Positions 11,602 to 63,923 of a DNA stretch of 64,000 nt are shown in pieces. The stretch covers positions 15,930,538-15,994,537 of the forward strand of contig OU744446.1 in NCBI GenBank assembly GCA_916610825.1. The letters are read 5' to 3'. Origin of the DNA: Haliclystus octoradiatus (lineage: Eukaryota > Cnidaria > Staurozoa > Stauromedusae > Haliclystidae). Position 1 is the stretch's first letter. Each line of letters starts with the position of its first letter. Under the pieces are notes generated by a model. It was not told the DNA's origin. It saw nothing but the letters and a program-made list of their open reading frames with translations, and did not search any database. Made by a program: the position numbers and the translations under genes.

Positions 11602-13149
11602 GATATTGCAAAAGAATTGATCAAAAACTAATGTGATTTGTCAATTGGAGAGGTCGTTGACCCAACAGTATCACCTTTCTTAAATTGTCGTTTACATTCA
11701 AGCTTAATCAAAATAATAGCAAATATGAGCAGAGGTAACAGCCTGTTGGTATACCTTCAGATAGGCAAATCCATAACCAATCATCGGCTCTAAATGCATG
11801 TTAATCTGTTCCATTAGATATTTGCAATTAGACAGATAACATTAAGGATAGTCCCGACGATAGAAGATAAAATATATATATCTAATCACAAAAAATAGTG
11901 CTCGATGTCATTTAACAGAACTAAATATATAATATTTTATATATTCGATATTTAGAGAGGAAACTTCATTTATCTTAGATAATTTTCAGGAAGGTCCTAT
12001 ATCAAAAATATGATTTAATCTATTTAATCTAAATTTCATTTATCTGATGATAGGAACAGCATTTAAAAGCTTATATCCATGAACATGAAGACTGAGGTAT
12101 ATGTAACTATTGAATAAATTAACTTTAATAACAATAGTTGGTAATATAAGAATACTTTTAAAAGAATTAAGAAAGCCTGGTGTAATTGGTCTTTAAGAGT
12201 TGCTTCGAATAATTTTCAAAGAAGTAATAGATCTCGTGCTTGAACTTATCGAGTTCGAAACATCTGGACACAGGAATTTTTTTTATCTTGTACCCCAGTT
12301 CGATTCACCATCACGAAGATTTTAATAAATTTGTATTTTTATATCTCAGCATCTCATCATCTTATGGTATTATTAATATTTTATGACATGACGTGTTGTA
12401 GTACGAAATCTCTTCTCAGCTATGATTGCCTAATTATTATGGAACTCTCAAGCTATAATTCCATGGCGTAGAGGTATAGATATTAGAACTCTCACCACGT
12501 GGCTTCACTTTGGGGGCAGATGTCGCCACATCATGTCAAATTTCGAAGTCACGACACATCTATAACGATTTGTGATTACTAAAACAAAATATCGTCCGTT
12601 TAATTATAAAAGTCAGCAGCAAATTGAATATTTCGACATAATCGAGCATTTTGTGCGTACTGAAACGGCCTCCACGGAAGATTCAGTTGTGTCTACTGGA
12701 ACGCTCTATCCAGTCTTATATCAAGATCAGTGCATCAAACGCATAGGCAATTAATTAAACTTAATTGAATGAATCATTAAGCAAATTTACAATTAAAATT
12801 AGTTTTAATGAATATTTTTAGGTTAATAAAAATTTGAGATTGAAAAAAAAAAAAAATAAAACAGCTGCTGTGAGAACACTCGAAAGGCGAAAATCACTCA
12901 TCGAGGCGGCTCGTCTTCTCGCTATACGACGCGCATGTGCAATTATTAGGCTCTAATCCATAGCCACCTTTTCATTATTTGTTAAATTATAATAACTGGA
13001 GAATAAATTTTATACTTTATCTGCAATAAATTTTAAAAGCTACATCATTATTTATGTACGTTTATATACGGAACAAAGTCAACATCTATGTCGAATTGCC
13101 ACAGGGTGCGCATCCATATTGCGCCAGTCCAGAGATTCCACTAACATAT
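11602..13149. other. Non-coding between second PAN-like gene and Gypsy element
   Basis: AT-rich, with an A-tract near 12,841-12,860 and no recognised gene. The upstream region of the minus-strand gene lies at its left edge. Confidence 0.4.
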
Positions 13150-13303
13150 TGTAAAATATCTATTATTCAAACGGTTATTAAATAATATTAAGTATAAGAT
13201 ACAGAAAAGACAACGTTGTATTCGCTAGGCGTACCTGAACTGATTTGACAATATTATTGACTTGTTTACGAGGTTACAATTATTGATGACGTCATACATG
13301 ACA
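13150..13303 (-). repeat. 3' LTR of the Gypsy element
   Basis: 154-bp repeat starting TGTAAAATATCTATTATTC and ending TACATGACA on the plus strand, near-identical to 17590-17743. It is the downstream LTR because the element reads on the minus strand. Confidence 0.9.
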
Positions 13304-13539
13304 TTCCTCTATCATAGGATTAGTGTAAATAAAATAAAAAAGAAATACATGTAGTGTTATTTTACTCACGGCTATATATGTGACCGTGTAATTATTTAAT
13401 CAGTGTAAATATAACATTAAGTAATTTGAATCACAATACAGTGATCTAATTGCTATTTTGTATGAATCATTAATTGTATCTTAAATTACAATTATGAGAA
13501 CCCATAATATAATGGACCTTTTCTCCTTCTCCCAGTGGT

Positions 13540-13705
13540 GTATTTTGCGGTATTACTTGATGTAGTATTTGCTGTATTACTTGCGGTATTACTTGATGTA
13601 GTATTTGCTGTATTACTTGCTGTAGTACTTGCTGTATTACTTGCTGTATTACTTGCTGTAGTACTTGCTGTAGTACTTGCTGTATTACTTGCTGTATTAC
13701 TTTCA
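13540..13705 (-). repeat. Minisatellite inside the Gypsy pol 3' end
   Basis: Array of about 12- to 15-base units of the type TGTATTACTTGC / TGTAGTACTTGC, encoding a repetitive Asn-Thr-Ala-Ser tract at the end of the pol region. Triplet phase is maintained across the array. Length is probably variable between copies of the element. Confidence 0.75.
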
Positions 13706-13749
13706 GTAGACGTGGTAGTCTGTAAATGATCGACATGACGATCTATTGT

Positions 13750-14800
13750 ACGACCATCTGGAGTTTGCAGTTTATATGATAGTGGTCCCGTCTGGCAAAT
13801 TACTGTAGTATTAAACCAGGAATCTTTAACAGTATCTTTCACGAGAACTTCTGTGTCCTTTGTTAGTGGAGTAGAAGAATTCAGTGTTGGGTTTGGCTGT
13901 AGCTGTCTCATCTTACTTTCTAAATCTGGTAAAAGCAAATGCATTGCAGTTCTGAGACTTCTTTTCATCAGCAATTCACACGGAGGAATACCCGTTGATG
14001 AGTGTGGAGTGGTTCTGTAGGAGAACAAAATTTGGCTCAATCGTAGCTGCAGTGACTTTGTGGCGCGGTTCTTTTTCATAGCTGTCTTTACTAGCTGTAC
14101 AGCCCTCTCCACTTGACCGTTTGAGCGTGGGTGATACGGAGCAGTAGTTGTATGTGTGATGCCATTTTGTGAGCAAAACGCTCGGAATTCTGATGATTTG
14201 AATCCGGAAGCATTATCAGAAACAATTGGAAGACCAAAATTTGAAAATATCTGAGTGAGATGGAAGATGGTGTCTTCTGAAGATGTAGATGAAACAATGT
14301 GAGCCTCTACCCATTTTGAATAAGCATCGATTACTATGAGGAAGGTCTTTCCCATGAATGGACCAGCGTGGTCAATGTGCAAACGGGACCATGGCTTTGT
14401 AGGATACTGCCATAAATGTACAGGTGCTGCGTTTGGCATTCTAGAGTTTTGTAGACATGTTATACAATTTTTAGCTGTACTTTCAATATCATTGTCTATA
14501 TGTGGCCACCAGATGAAGCTGCGAGCTAGCCCTTTCATTTTCACAATCCCTTGATGGGTGTGGTGCAATACGTCTAATGCTCTTTTCCTGAGAGATTGTG
14601 GAATAACAACCCTGGATCCCCACAGTAGAGCATCTTTATGGGTGATAAGCTCGTCCCATTTTGATCGAAATTGTTTGTTGCTCTCATGATCTGATGGTCG
14701 CACCCCACTTTTTACGGCTCGAACAAGTTCACAGATGATGGAGTCCCTTTTTGAGGCTCGGTTTATGTGATCAAACGTTAGCGCACTGTCGTTTAGGGTG
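13750..14800 (-). mobile_element. Integrase region of the Gypsy element
   Basis: Shows the HHCC zinc-binding pattern (HHTHQG ... CITC) followed by the catalytic core (LHIDHAGPF, then SDNASGF), the usual Gypsy integrase signature. Approximate extent. Part of the fossil at 13150-17743. Confidence 0.85.
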
Positions 14801-15099
14801 TGTACTAGATTTATAGTATCTGAAGGTGTAGGTGTGGCTTTTAGTTTTGGTGCCTTGTCAACTGGCAAACGACTTAATGCATCAGCGTTTTGGTGTTCAG
14901 CTCCAGGTTTGTAAATCATTTTATATTGGTAGCTGGCCAGTTGTAATCACCAACGAATTAATCTAGACGCTGCTAACTTTGTTGTTTGTTTGCTTTCTGA
15001 AAACAGGGTTAGCAAAGGCTTGTGGTCGGTTATTATATCAAATTACCGACCATACAAATATAAATGAAACTTTTCAAGGCCAAATATCACGGCAAGTCC

Positions 15100-16000
15100 T
15101 TCTTTTTCTGTGTGCGAGTAATTTTTCTCAGCATTGTTCAATGTTCTAGAGGCACACGCTATAGGTTGTTCTGATCCGTCATTAAATCTATGAGATATAA
15201 TAGCACTAACGCCATAAGGTGACGCATCACATGATAATATTAAAGGCAATTGATTATCATAATGAACGAGTAGGCGTGAAGCAGTTAGGTGTTGTTTTGC
15301 CTCATTGAAAGCGGTTTGCTCTGATTGTCCCAATTGCCATTTAGCATCAGATTTTAACAATTTATACATCGGTGCTAATAAATTTGTCGTGTCTGCTAGG
15401 AATTTCCCATAATAGTTGAATAAACCTAGCCACGACCTTAATTGAGTAATGTTTGTTGGCGCTGGGGCCTCTGTAATTGCTTTAACTTTGGATGGGAGGG
15501 GTTTTAGGCCATCTGCATTGATTCTATGGCCAAGAAAATCAATTTCTTTCAAGTTAATTTGACATTTTGATCTTCTTAATCGTAATCCTGCTGTTTTTAG
15601 TCTTTGAAATACAGCTTCTACTATTTTGTGTAGTGCTTCCTCGTTTTCTGCTGCACAAATAACATCGTCTAGGTAGCACGAGACGTTTTCTATTCCAGCA
15701 AAGACATTGTCCAGTACACGCTGGAATATTCCTGGGGCAGACGACACCCCAAACGGTAAACGTTGGTATCTAAATAACCCTTTGTGCGTATTAATTGTGC
15801 ATAACTGTTGTGATATTTCATCCATCACTAATTGCGTATAGGCATGAGCCAAATCAAGTCTTGCAAATACTTTACCTCCCCCTAACTTTGTAAATAAGTC
15901 CTTTATGTCAGGGATCGGGTATTTGTCTAATTCAGTATTGCTATTGACAGTAGGGCGAAAGTCGCCACAAAGACGGACAGTTTGATTTGGTTTTAAAACA
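15100..16000 (-). mobile_element. Reverse transcriptase-RNase H region of the Gypsy element
   Basis: Reverse transcriptase motifs LDLAHAYTQL, LPFGVSSAPGIFQ and CYLDDV, then the RNase H start (LILSCDASPYGVSA) and HTEKEGLAV. Order and motifs are those of Ty3/Gypsy. Approximate extent. Confidence 0.9.
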
Positions 16001-16149
16001 GGTACCACGGGTGTTGCCTAAGCACTATGTGTTACAGGATAAATAACCTTTTCTTTCAATAGTCGCTCTATTTCGATGTCAACTAGAGGCTTAATAGCGT
16101 ATGGTACTGGGCGGGCTTTCAGGAACACAGGAGTTGTGTTGGCTTTCAA

Positions 16150-17580
16150 ATAAATTGATGCCTCCCCACCGGTAAATTTTCCTAGCCCCTCATGAAAAAG
16201 TTCTTCGTTTCGATTAATGAGTTTTTCCATTGGTGAATTTTCCCTTATTTGTTTAATCGGTACTAAAGTGTTCCATTTAAGTGGTATTGCGTGTAGCCAA
16301 TCTCTACCTATCAGAGAGGGGGTATTATCTGCTGCGACAACTAGTTGCAGCTTATCAAATGTTTTGTTGTCGTATTGTACTTTAACCGTTACTACACCTA
16401 AAACGGGTATCAGCTGACCATTGTAAGTTTTAAGTTTAAAATTGCATGGTTCTAAATCCAATGAAGTGCTACTGAGGCTGTTATCATATGTATGTTTACC
16501 AATTATGGATCGACCAGCACCAGTGTCAACCTCGAGTTCAATAGGACTACCATTTATGTTCATTTTAACCAATATCGGCTCTGGGGCGCGTTTTGGAGTT
16601 GAAATTTTCATCATTTCGTAAACAATTTTAACATTTTCCTCAGGACCAGAATCTGATTCGTTTTGTTCATTTATTTTTGCATCCCTTTTCTTCATGCAAG
16701 CTTTTTCAATATGCCCCCGTATGTCACAGAAATTGCAAATAGTGTTTTTGAAATGACATGTTTGTGGGTGATGTTTTTCACCACAACGGTAGCAATTACG
16801 CCCTTGATTTGGCCTTGTAGAACTGTTGTTTGATTTTCTGTAGGCTTTTTTGTATGAGTTCCCTTTATGTTCACCCTGAAACAAAACAGGATCGTTGTTG
16901 TTGTCTTCCACTAATTTCGTTAGAGTACCGCTCATTAGCATGCTAGTGTTTTCTAAAGCTTGCTCAGTAGAAAGGCATGTCGCAATAGCGCTATCTAATG
17001 TAAGTCCTTTTTCGCTGAGCAGTTTTCGTAGCATCCTTTCTTCTCTGATACAGGTAACAAACCGATCCCTTAATTGTTCTTCTAGGTTAATACCGAATTT
17101 ACAATATTCAGCTAAGTGGCGTAATCTACTTACGTATTCATTAACTTTCTTTCCTTCTTTTCTAATTGCTGAGTGAAAGTTATATCTCTCGACCATTTCG
17201 TTTCTGATCGGTGCTTCGTGCTTCTGCAAAGCTGCAACAATGTCTTCAAAACTCATTTCCGATGGTTTACAAGGAAACGTTAGGTCTTTCAGGAGTCTAT
17301 ACGTGGCAGCGTCAACAACGGTGATCAGGACATTAGTTCTTTCCTGACGATCGATGGAATTAACGCAAAAATAACTTTCCAACCTTTCTGAAAAATCCTG
17401 CCAGTCCTCGCCATCGGTAAATTCTGGGATTTTTCCGATTAATGTAGTTCGATTATTTGTATTTGTTGTACTACCCATAGTCTTCTTCCTCGTTGATTGT
17501 ACCGCTGTTTCGGTTTCTTCCTCATCACTTACTGAATTTTTCTCCTGCCTTACAGTTGCTCTTGTCTTTCGTCCCATTTT
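16150..17580 (-). mobile_element. Gag and protease region of the Gypsy element
   Basis: Gag with two zinc knuckles (CYRCGEKHHPQTC and CNFCDIRGHIEKAC) near 16.7-16.8 kb, then an aspartic protease active site (EVDTGAGRSI) near 16.5 kb. Approximate extent. Gag begins just inside the 5' LTR. Confidence 0.85.
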
Positions 17581-17589
17581 CGTCGCCAA

Positions 17590-17743
17590 TGTAAAATATC
17601 TATTATTCAAACGGTTATTAAATAATATTAAGTATAAGATACAGAAAAGACAACGTTGTATTCGCTAGGCGTACCTGAACTGAACTGACAATATTATTGA
17701 CTTGTTTACGAGGCTACAATTATTGATGACGTCATACATGACA
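17590..17743 (-). repeat. 5' LTR of the Gypsy element
   Basis: 154-bp partner of 13150-13303. On the minus strand it is followed by TTGGCGACGAAAATGG, the expected position of the primer-binding site, and then the gag start. Confidence 0.9.
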
Positions 17744-17971
17744 CATATCGGATATCTACCCAAATAATTCCAATTTATAGGTTCAATTTTATGATTGTAT
17801 ATAAGATGTATCGCATGTAGTTGAAGGGCGGTTGGTTGTACGTTAGAGGAAACATGGTGGAGGTATGTTTAGAATATTGACATTAAAACACCAACAGCAA
17901 CAAAACCTAGATCAACCACATTAGCTTCCGATACGATATAATAAATGGGATAAATTTTCAATGCAAATATC

Positions 17972-20003
17972 TTTAAAGTGGGAATAAACCCCCAGACTAT
18001 CTTTACATATGTGGTAGAACCCAACGTGAAAAAAACAATGGCGTAATTTTTTTTTCGATCTGGAAATTATTTCTTGGCGAAAAACGCCTCCAAAGTGGTG
18101 TTTTGACCCAAATGTCGCTGAGAAAAAAAAGGGATTGGATCTAGCTTTATGACGACAAAGTCACAAGTCGTGCGGTTTGTCTAACAGACTTAAGAGTGTG
18201 CTGATCACGCGACGTTATCTTTGAGGTGACCTAGCTCCGAGAAGTCACACAAAAAAAATTTCTGATAAGGCTGAGCCATGAACAAACATATAAACTCGCG
18301 AATTACGTTAAAAAGATACAATTTGTGATTTCAGGAGCAGAATAAAATCTATTGAAACGCTCAGTCGAAATAATTTCTCGTTGCGTCATTAAGCGCGATG
18401 AATCTGATATAGATTGCGGATTAACACAAATGTCAGGCGATGCGAGTGTTCCTTTGTGACTAGTCTAGCGACACATATTAGTTACGTATTCTGGGTGACC
18501 GCAGTACTTCTCAAATCTTAATTAGTAGACACGTACCCTTCGAAATAGCTTTATCCTACGCTATATAAGTTATAAAGCTGTTTTTAACTCTATCTGCAAG
18601 TTGTTCTCGAGTAAATATTTCTAGAAGATATCCTTTTCATGATCTAGATGTGAATGTAAACTGACTCGATTTGCACAGTCATGCACAGACGACTTTTCCT
18701 CGAGATAGATGGTACTTTTTCGGATTTCGGTACTGCAAAGAATTAATTGTACTTTTTCGGATTTATTTAAGTATTACCAAATTATTAAATAGACATTTTT
18801 CAATTATCATTTCAATGAAATCGATGTTTGTCTAGTAAAACTTAAACCATGTAATCGTATAGTTTATACGACTGTAGATAGATATATTACACCCAATAGT
18901 CTAACAAAGTGTTCATCAATTATTTACCAAGCATTCAATTATTATAAAACCATCGAAAATTCTTCAGTACATTACACTGTAAAATTCTATAAAATATCGG
19001 AAAATAGTACAAAAATGATATGAGGGCTTGGACGTTCTTATTCAAGTTTACAGCCATATACTAGAACTACAGTAATGCATATTCTATCAATATTTCGGTT
19101 TTGCGTTATATCTTCATTGCATAAATTGTTACCCTCTCTATCAACGTTATCTGATTAACAAAATTAGGGTTTTGCAATGTGAAGTCTCGTTCCTGATTAC
19201 ACATACGCCAATAATTTTTTTTACCATACTAGCTAGTATTCATTCCTTTGGCTAGAAAGTAGAACATATGTTAGCATCATGTCACAATCTGTGGTTTATA
19301 GGATGCAGTAATACAGTGCATAAGCTACTTTGCACAAAATACCTTTCTACAGATACGATAAATCAGATGGACAGATTTCGTTTCTGTGAAAAGAGGACTA
19401 TAAACCAACCTTTAATAGCGTTTCCCACCGTACATTTTGATATTTACGCTCAAAAGAATACTCAATTTTCAGTCCAGACATATGCTTACAAACAATAAAT
19501 TCTACTTAGCTAGCTTTTGTGGTCACCAGAGAATCTTTTGATATGTGTTAAATATGTGTGAGAATGATATGTCAAAATATAATCTGTATAACGCGCGCTA
19601 CGAATGAAATATTTTCTGATTTTTATTTTCTTCAAATTCGTGAACTTTAAAATCATTAAATCATCTGGAATTTTGCTACTCTTGAGTTTATATGTTCTTC
19701 CTTACCTCAGTTTTGTGGGAGAGAATAATAGATTGCCGTTACAGAGCTACGCCATCTCAAACATAACATCGCGTGATTAATTCGATCTAAAGTCTATTAG
19801 AAAAACCACACGACTTGTGACTTTGTCGTCATAAAGCTAGATCCAATCCCTTTTTTTTTCTCAGCGACATTTGGGCCAAAACACCACTTTGAAGGCATTT
19901 TTCACCAAGAAATAATTTCCAGATCGAAAAAAAAATTACGCCATTGTTTTTTTCACGTCGGGTTCTACTACATGTGTAAAGATAGTCTGGGGGACACTTT
20001 AAG
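17972..20003. mobile_element. DNA element with long (about 200-bp) inverted arms
   Basis: The left arm (about 17,972-18,180) and right arm (about 19,802-20,003) are inverted copies. Both contain CCCCCAGACTATCTTTACA at the outer side and CTTTATGACGACAAAGTCAC at the inner side, and both outer ends share TTAAAGTG. The roughly 1.6-kb interior has no open frame with a transposase motif, so it is non-autonomous or degraded. The superfamily is not clear. The right arm ends about 125 bp upstream of the PLP-enzyme start codon and so occupies its promoter region. Confidence 0.75.
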
Positions 20004-20127
20004 CAATGTATCATCAACATGTCACTCAGAAAATGGTCTGCAGGGTGCCCCGCCCATATATGATATTTTGTGACCATAACGGGCTCAAAGGTCGAATTTT
20101 TTGAAATGAGCATTTTCACTAGACAAG

Positions 20128-21234
20128 ATGGCGGTTTTGACGAGAACATCTTCTCTCGTTTTACGAAGACATTTAATCATTCCTCTCCAAAATGCAAACT
20201 TTTACAGCACCAAAATCGTCAAAGATAATGTGTTTAATGGGTTTCAAGGTAGTGTTGGCAATACACCATTAATTAGATTAAAGAAAGTTAGCGAAGAAAC
20301 CGGTTGTGACATTATGGTAAAAGCTGAACAGTTGAATCCAGGTGGATCTGTTAAAGACCGTGCTGCTCTTTATCTTATCAAAGAAGCTGAAGAGAAAGGC
20401 TTACTTTTACCAGGTGGGACTGTCGTAGAAGGTACGGCTGGTAATACTGGAATTGGTTTAGCTCACATGTGTCTTGCTTTAGGGTATAAATGTATTATTT
20501 ACATGCCAGATGATCAATCACAAGAAAAAATTGATATGCTCAAAACTCTTGGTGCTGATGTGAGGCCTGTGCCTAGGGCTCCATTTGATGACCCAGGAAA
20601 TTTTAATAAAATGGCTATGGCTTGTTCTGAAAAATTACCAAATTCAGTATGGACTAATCAATTTGATAATAGGGCTAACCGCAGGGCTCATTATGAAACA
20701 ACTGGACCTGAAATTTGGGAGCAAACAAATGGCAAAGTTGATGCTATTGTCTTTGGTACCGGAACTGGAGGAACGTTATCTGGTTGTGGAATATTTTTAA
20801 AGGAACAGAACCCAAATGTTAAAGTTATTTTAGCCGATCCAGAGGGGAGTGTCTTACACTCATATTTTAGAACTGGAAAACTTGAACGAATTGGCGAAGG
20901 GTCGATCACTGAAGGAATTGGGCAAGGTAGAATAACTAATAACTTCAAAGATGCCCCTATAGATATGTCGTTTTTGATAACAGATGAGAGAGCTGTAGAA
21001 ATGACATTCAGGCTACTGCACGAAGAAGGGTTTTTTGTTGGGGCTTCTTCAGGATTGAATGTCGCAGCGGCTGTCGACGTTGCCAATGAACTTGGACCTG
21101 GCCATACTATTGTAACATGTCTATGTGATTCTGGTCAACGTTATTTTGCGAGATTATATAGTAAAACGTGGCTTGCAAGTAAAAATTTATTAGATGCTGT
21201 TCCAATGGAATACCAATGCTCTCTGGGAGAATAA
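20128..21234 (+). CDS. Mitochondrial cysteine synthase-like PLP enzyme (Mcy1/CysK family), intronless
   Basis: A 368-residue protein of the fold-type II PLP family, closest by eye to fungal mitochondrial cysteine synthase 2/Mcy1 and to O-acetylserine sulfhydrylase. The likely chemistry is beta-replacement on an activated serine, or cysteine desulfhydration. The substrate is not settled by sequence. Residues 1-30 (basic, Ser/Leu-rich, ending in FYSTK) look like a mitochondrial presequence. The PLP lysine is K76 in PGGSVKDRAA. The substrate loop is TAGNTG at 103-108, where classical OASS has TSGNTG. The phosphate loop is GTGTGGT at 210-216. GASSG lies at 305-309 and CDSGQRY at 334-340. The start is supported by a good context (AAGATGG) and the presequence. 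Length is normal for the family. It has no introns although the neighbours are spliced, which could mean retroposition or acquisition by transfer. A polyadenylation signal follows at 21338. Confidence 0.93.
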   Translation: MAVLTRTSSLVLRRHLIIPLQNANFYSTKIVKDNVFNGFQGSVGNTPLIRLKKVSEETGCDIMVKAEQLNPGGSVKDRAALYLIKEAEEKGLLLPGGTVVEGTAGNTGIGLAHMCLALGYKCIIYMPDDQSQEKIDMLKTLGADVRPVPRAPFDDPGNFNKMAMACSEKLPNSVWTNQFDNRANRRAHYETTGPEIWEQTNGKVDAIVFGTGTGGTLSGCGIFLKEQNPNVKVILADPEGSVLHSYFRTGKLERIGEGSITEGIGQGRITNNFKDAPIDMSFLITDERAVEMTFRLLHEEGFFVGASSGLNVAAAVDVANELGPGHTIVTCLCDSGQRYFARLYSKTWLASKNLLDAVPMEYQCSLGE

Positions 21235-21337
21235 TAGTGCAACTGTTTGTCAGTCACGATTAGTACATTTGGAATATATCGTCTATGAGGTCATTCATTG
21301 GCTACTTAGACTATTGAATAGTAATCTATTTATAGTC

Positions 21338-21343
21338 AATAAA
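21338..21343 (+). promoter_or_regulatory. Polyadenylation signal AATAAA
   Basis: AATAAA about 104 bp after the stop codon of the PLP enzyme, the first canonical signal on that strand. Confidence 0.6.
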
Positions 21344-21488
21344 TATTTGGACTAGATATTTGAATTTTTAGCTAACTTGTACAGGGGCAGTTTACAATAA
21401 TTTTGAATAGAATTTATGTTTGTATCAAGATGGTATTTATATTATATTGTCGTAAATGAAACAACTTTTGCTGAACAATGGTATGGTA

Positions 21489-21659
21489 CAGTGTAACCTG
21501 CTAAAACGGTCACATCAGTTACCTGTATAAAGTGGTCTGTTCAGAAACATTTAGAATTGCAATCTCTTTTTGAATCAACCTGTTAAATAAAGACCACCTG
21601 TCTACATCAGTCACTTTCTTTATATCACATGGAGGATTGTTTAGACAGAGGTTTCACTG
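21489..21659. repeat. Pogo/Tigger-like MITE
   Basis: Ends CAGTGTAACCTGCTAAAACG and (inverted) CAGTGAAACCTCTGTCTAAA. The interior shows TATAAAGTGGTC and its mirror GACCACCTG. A TA precedes the left end. No coding capacity. The TIR style matches pogo-like Tc1/mariner elements. Confidence 0.65.
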
Positions 21660-21848
21660 TCCTCATCTGTATTATACATGTCCTTTGCAGATCTGAAGGC
21701 TGAAAGTAGGCCACACATGAAATAATTCCAAAATTATATAATATTTTAAATACAAATGCTGCAATGTAGGATAATAATATTTTTCAATTAATCACCTGTT
21801 TCAATTAAGAAATAATATCATGTGCAGTATAATTGGATATGATGGAAT

Positions 21849-22221
21849 AGAGGATTCTACTGGAAAATATATTCAAAGCAATGATTGATTCTGATGTATA
21901 CCAACTGAAAAAATTGATTGGTAAGGGTTTGAAGCTGATCCGATAAGAAATGGCGGAAATATCTATGTTTTTAAAGAGTCTATTTCTGCCATACGTTTAT
22001 TGTTGTGACAAATATTCAATTTTGTATCGACTTAGTTTAAAATAAGATTGAGTGTTTGAATATTTACGTTACGAAAATAAACACACAACAGAATAGATTC
22101 TTTAAAACATCGATACCGCTGTCATGATCGGCTTCAAACTTTTACCAATCAATTATTTTCTAGTTGATATAGATCAGAATCAATCATTACTTTGAAAAAT
22201 ATTATTTTCAGTAGAATCCCC
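21849..22221. repeat. Foldback repeat
   Basis: Arms about 21,849-21,982 and 22,094-22,221 are inverted copies. Both carry GGATTCTACTG at the outer end and ATGATTGATTCTGAT and TTGATTGGTAA inside. It lies between the PLP enzyme and the otoferlin 3' end. Confidence 0.7.
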
Positions 22222-22379
22222 TATTATTAACGCCTTGTAAGATATTCAATATTAAAAGTGCAGTCAGTAACATTAAGACAATATACCCATTTGTTGTTGT
22301 TTAAAGTAATTCAATTTTGGTGGCAATTTAGTAAATGTCTATCTACCTTATATAATAATACCATAAGGATATCGAGGCT

Positions 22380-22603
22380 CAGTGACCCCAGCCTGTCCGT
22401 CCCCCTCATGTTTGGCACAGAGCAACTAGTTCTCACAGCAGGCACCGGAAGTAAATATCATATATGGATAGACTTACCACTACATGCAGGTGGCTTTATA
22501 TACAGGGTTATTTCAATATGAAATGCTATTATACATTTCGAGAGTGACCACTATCAACAGGTGGCAGCTGTATAAAGGTAACTTTTATAACAGGTTTTCA
22601 CTG
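22380..22603. repeat. Second pogo-like MITE
   Basis: Left end CAGTGACCCCAGCCTGTCC. Right end (inverted) CAGTGAAAACCTGTTATAA. Terminal pattern and GTGGT(C/A)A interior resemble the MITE at 21489-21659, but the copy is more decayed. Confidence 0.5.
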
Positions 22604-22921
22604 CAGTGACAAGTCATCCTCTATAGTAGAAAAATGGCATTGGTACTTTCTAGAGATGTAATGTAACAATAAAAAGATAGTTCTTTGTAGTTTGCAGTGT
22701 ACTTTCCAAACTTAATAACTGCAACCCTGAGCTGCATCTTGTATTGAATTTACATATTACTATATTTTATAAATGGTACTTTTCTATGTACAATGATTGA
22801 AGTCCGATATTTTACATTGGAGATTGTGAGTTGCTCTTCTTTCTTTTCCACTATAGATCTATTTCAGGAAGAATATCTGCGACAAGAATTATAAATTGTT
22901 TATGAATCAATATGTACATAA

Positions 22922-63543
<40,622 letters not shown>

Positions 63544-63923
63544 CTAATAGTAAATATATACACGGATATTGATAATGATTGAATATCGCTATATACAATC
63601 TTACAAACAATTAATAGCAGTAATTTTTTGTCTAAGCATTTAATTTTTAAGTTTATGCATATTTCTAACTTTGGAAATTATAGAGTTTTTTTAATAATTT
63701 GTATTTTTCACAGTTTCCGAACTCACACTGGAATCAAAACATAAATAACATAAAGTAGCAACATGTAGATGCAATTGCAAATGTCAGATAGAGAAATTAA
63801 TCTTAAACTACAATTATAAGTTCCCTCAATGTTTATTTGTACACATTTCTCAGAATTTCTTTGATGCAAATCTAAATTGCACCATCTCACGAATCACAGT
63901 GTTGTACACAAGGTTTGATAAAA

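Larger units (their letters stand above)
13150..17743 (-). mobile_element. Ty3/Gypsy LTR retrotransposon fossil (Mag-like)
   Basis: A 4,594-bp element bounded by 154-bp LTRs (TG...CA) and flanked by the 5-bp duplication CATAT (13145-13149 and 17744-17748). Read on the minus strand it holds gag with zinc knuckles, an aspartic protease (VDTGAG), reverse transcriptase (YLDD), RNase H and integrase, in that order, which is the Gypsy order. Domain style suggests the Mag clade. The LTRs differ at about three positions (about 2%), so the insertion is relatively recent. The coding region is interrupted in roughly two or three places, so it is treated as a broken copy. Confidence 0.9.

Noticed and set aside
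13535-13729. Plus-strand open frame with Val-Leu-Ala repeats
   Set aside because: It is the antisense of the minisatellite in the Gypsy element.
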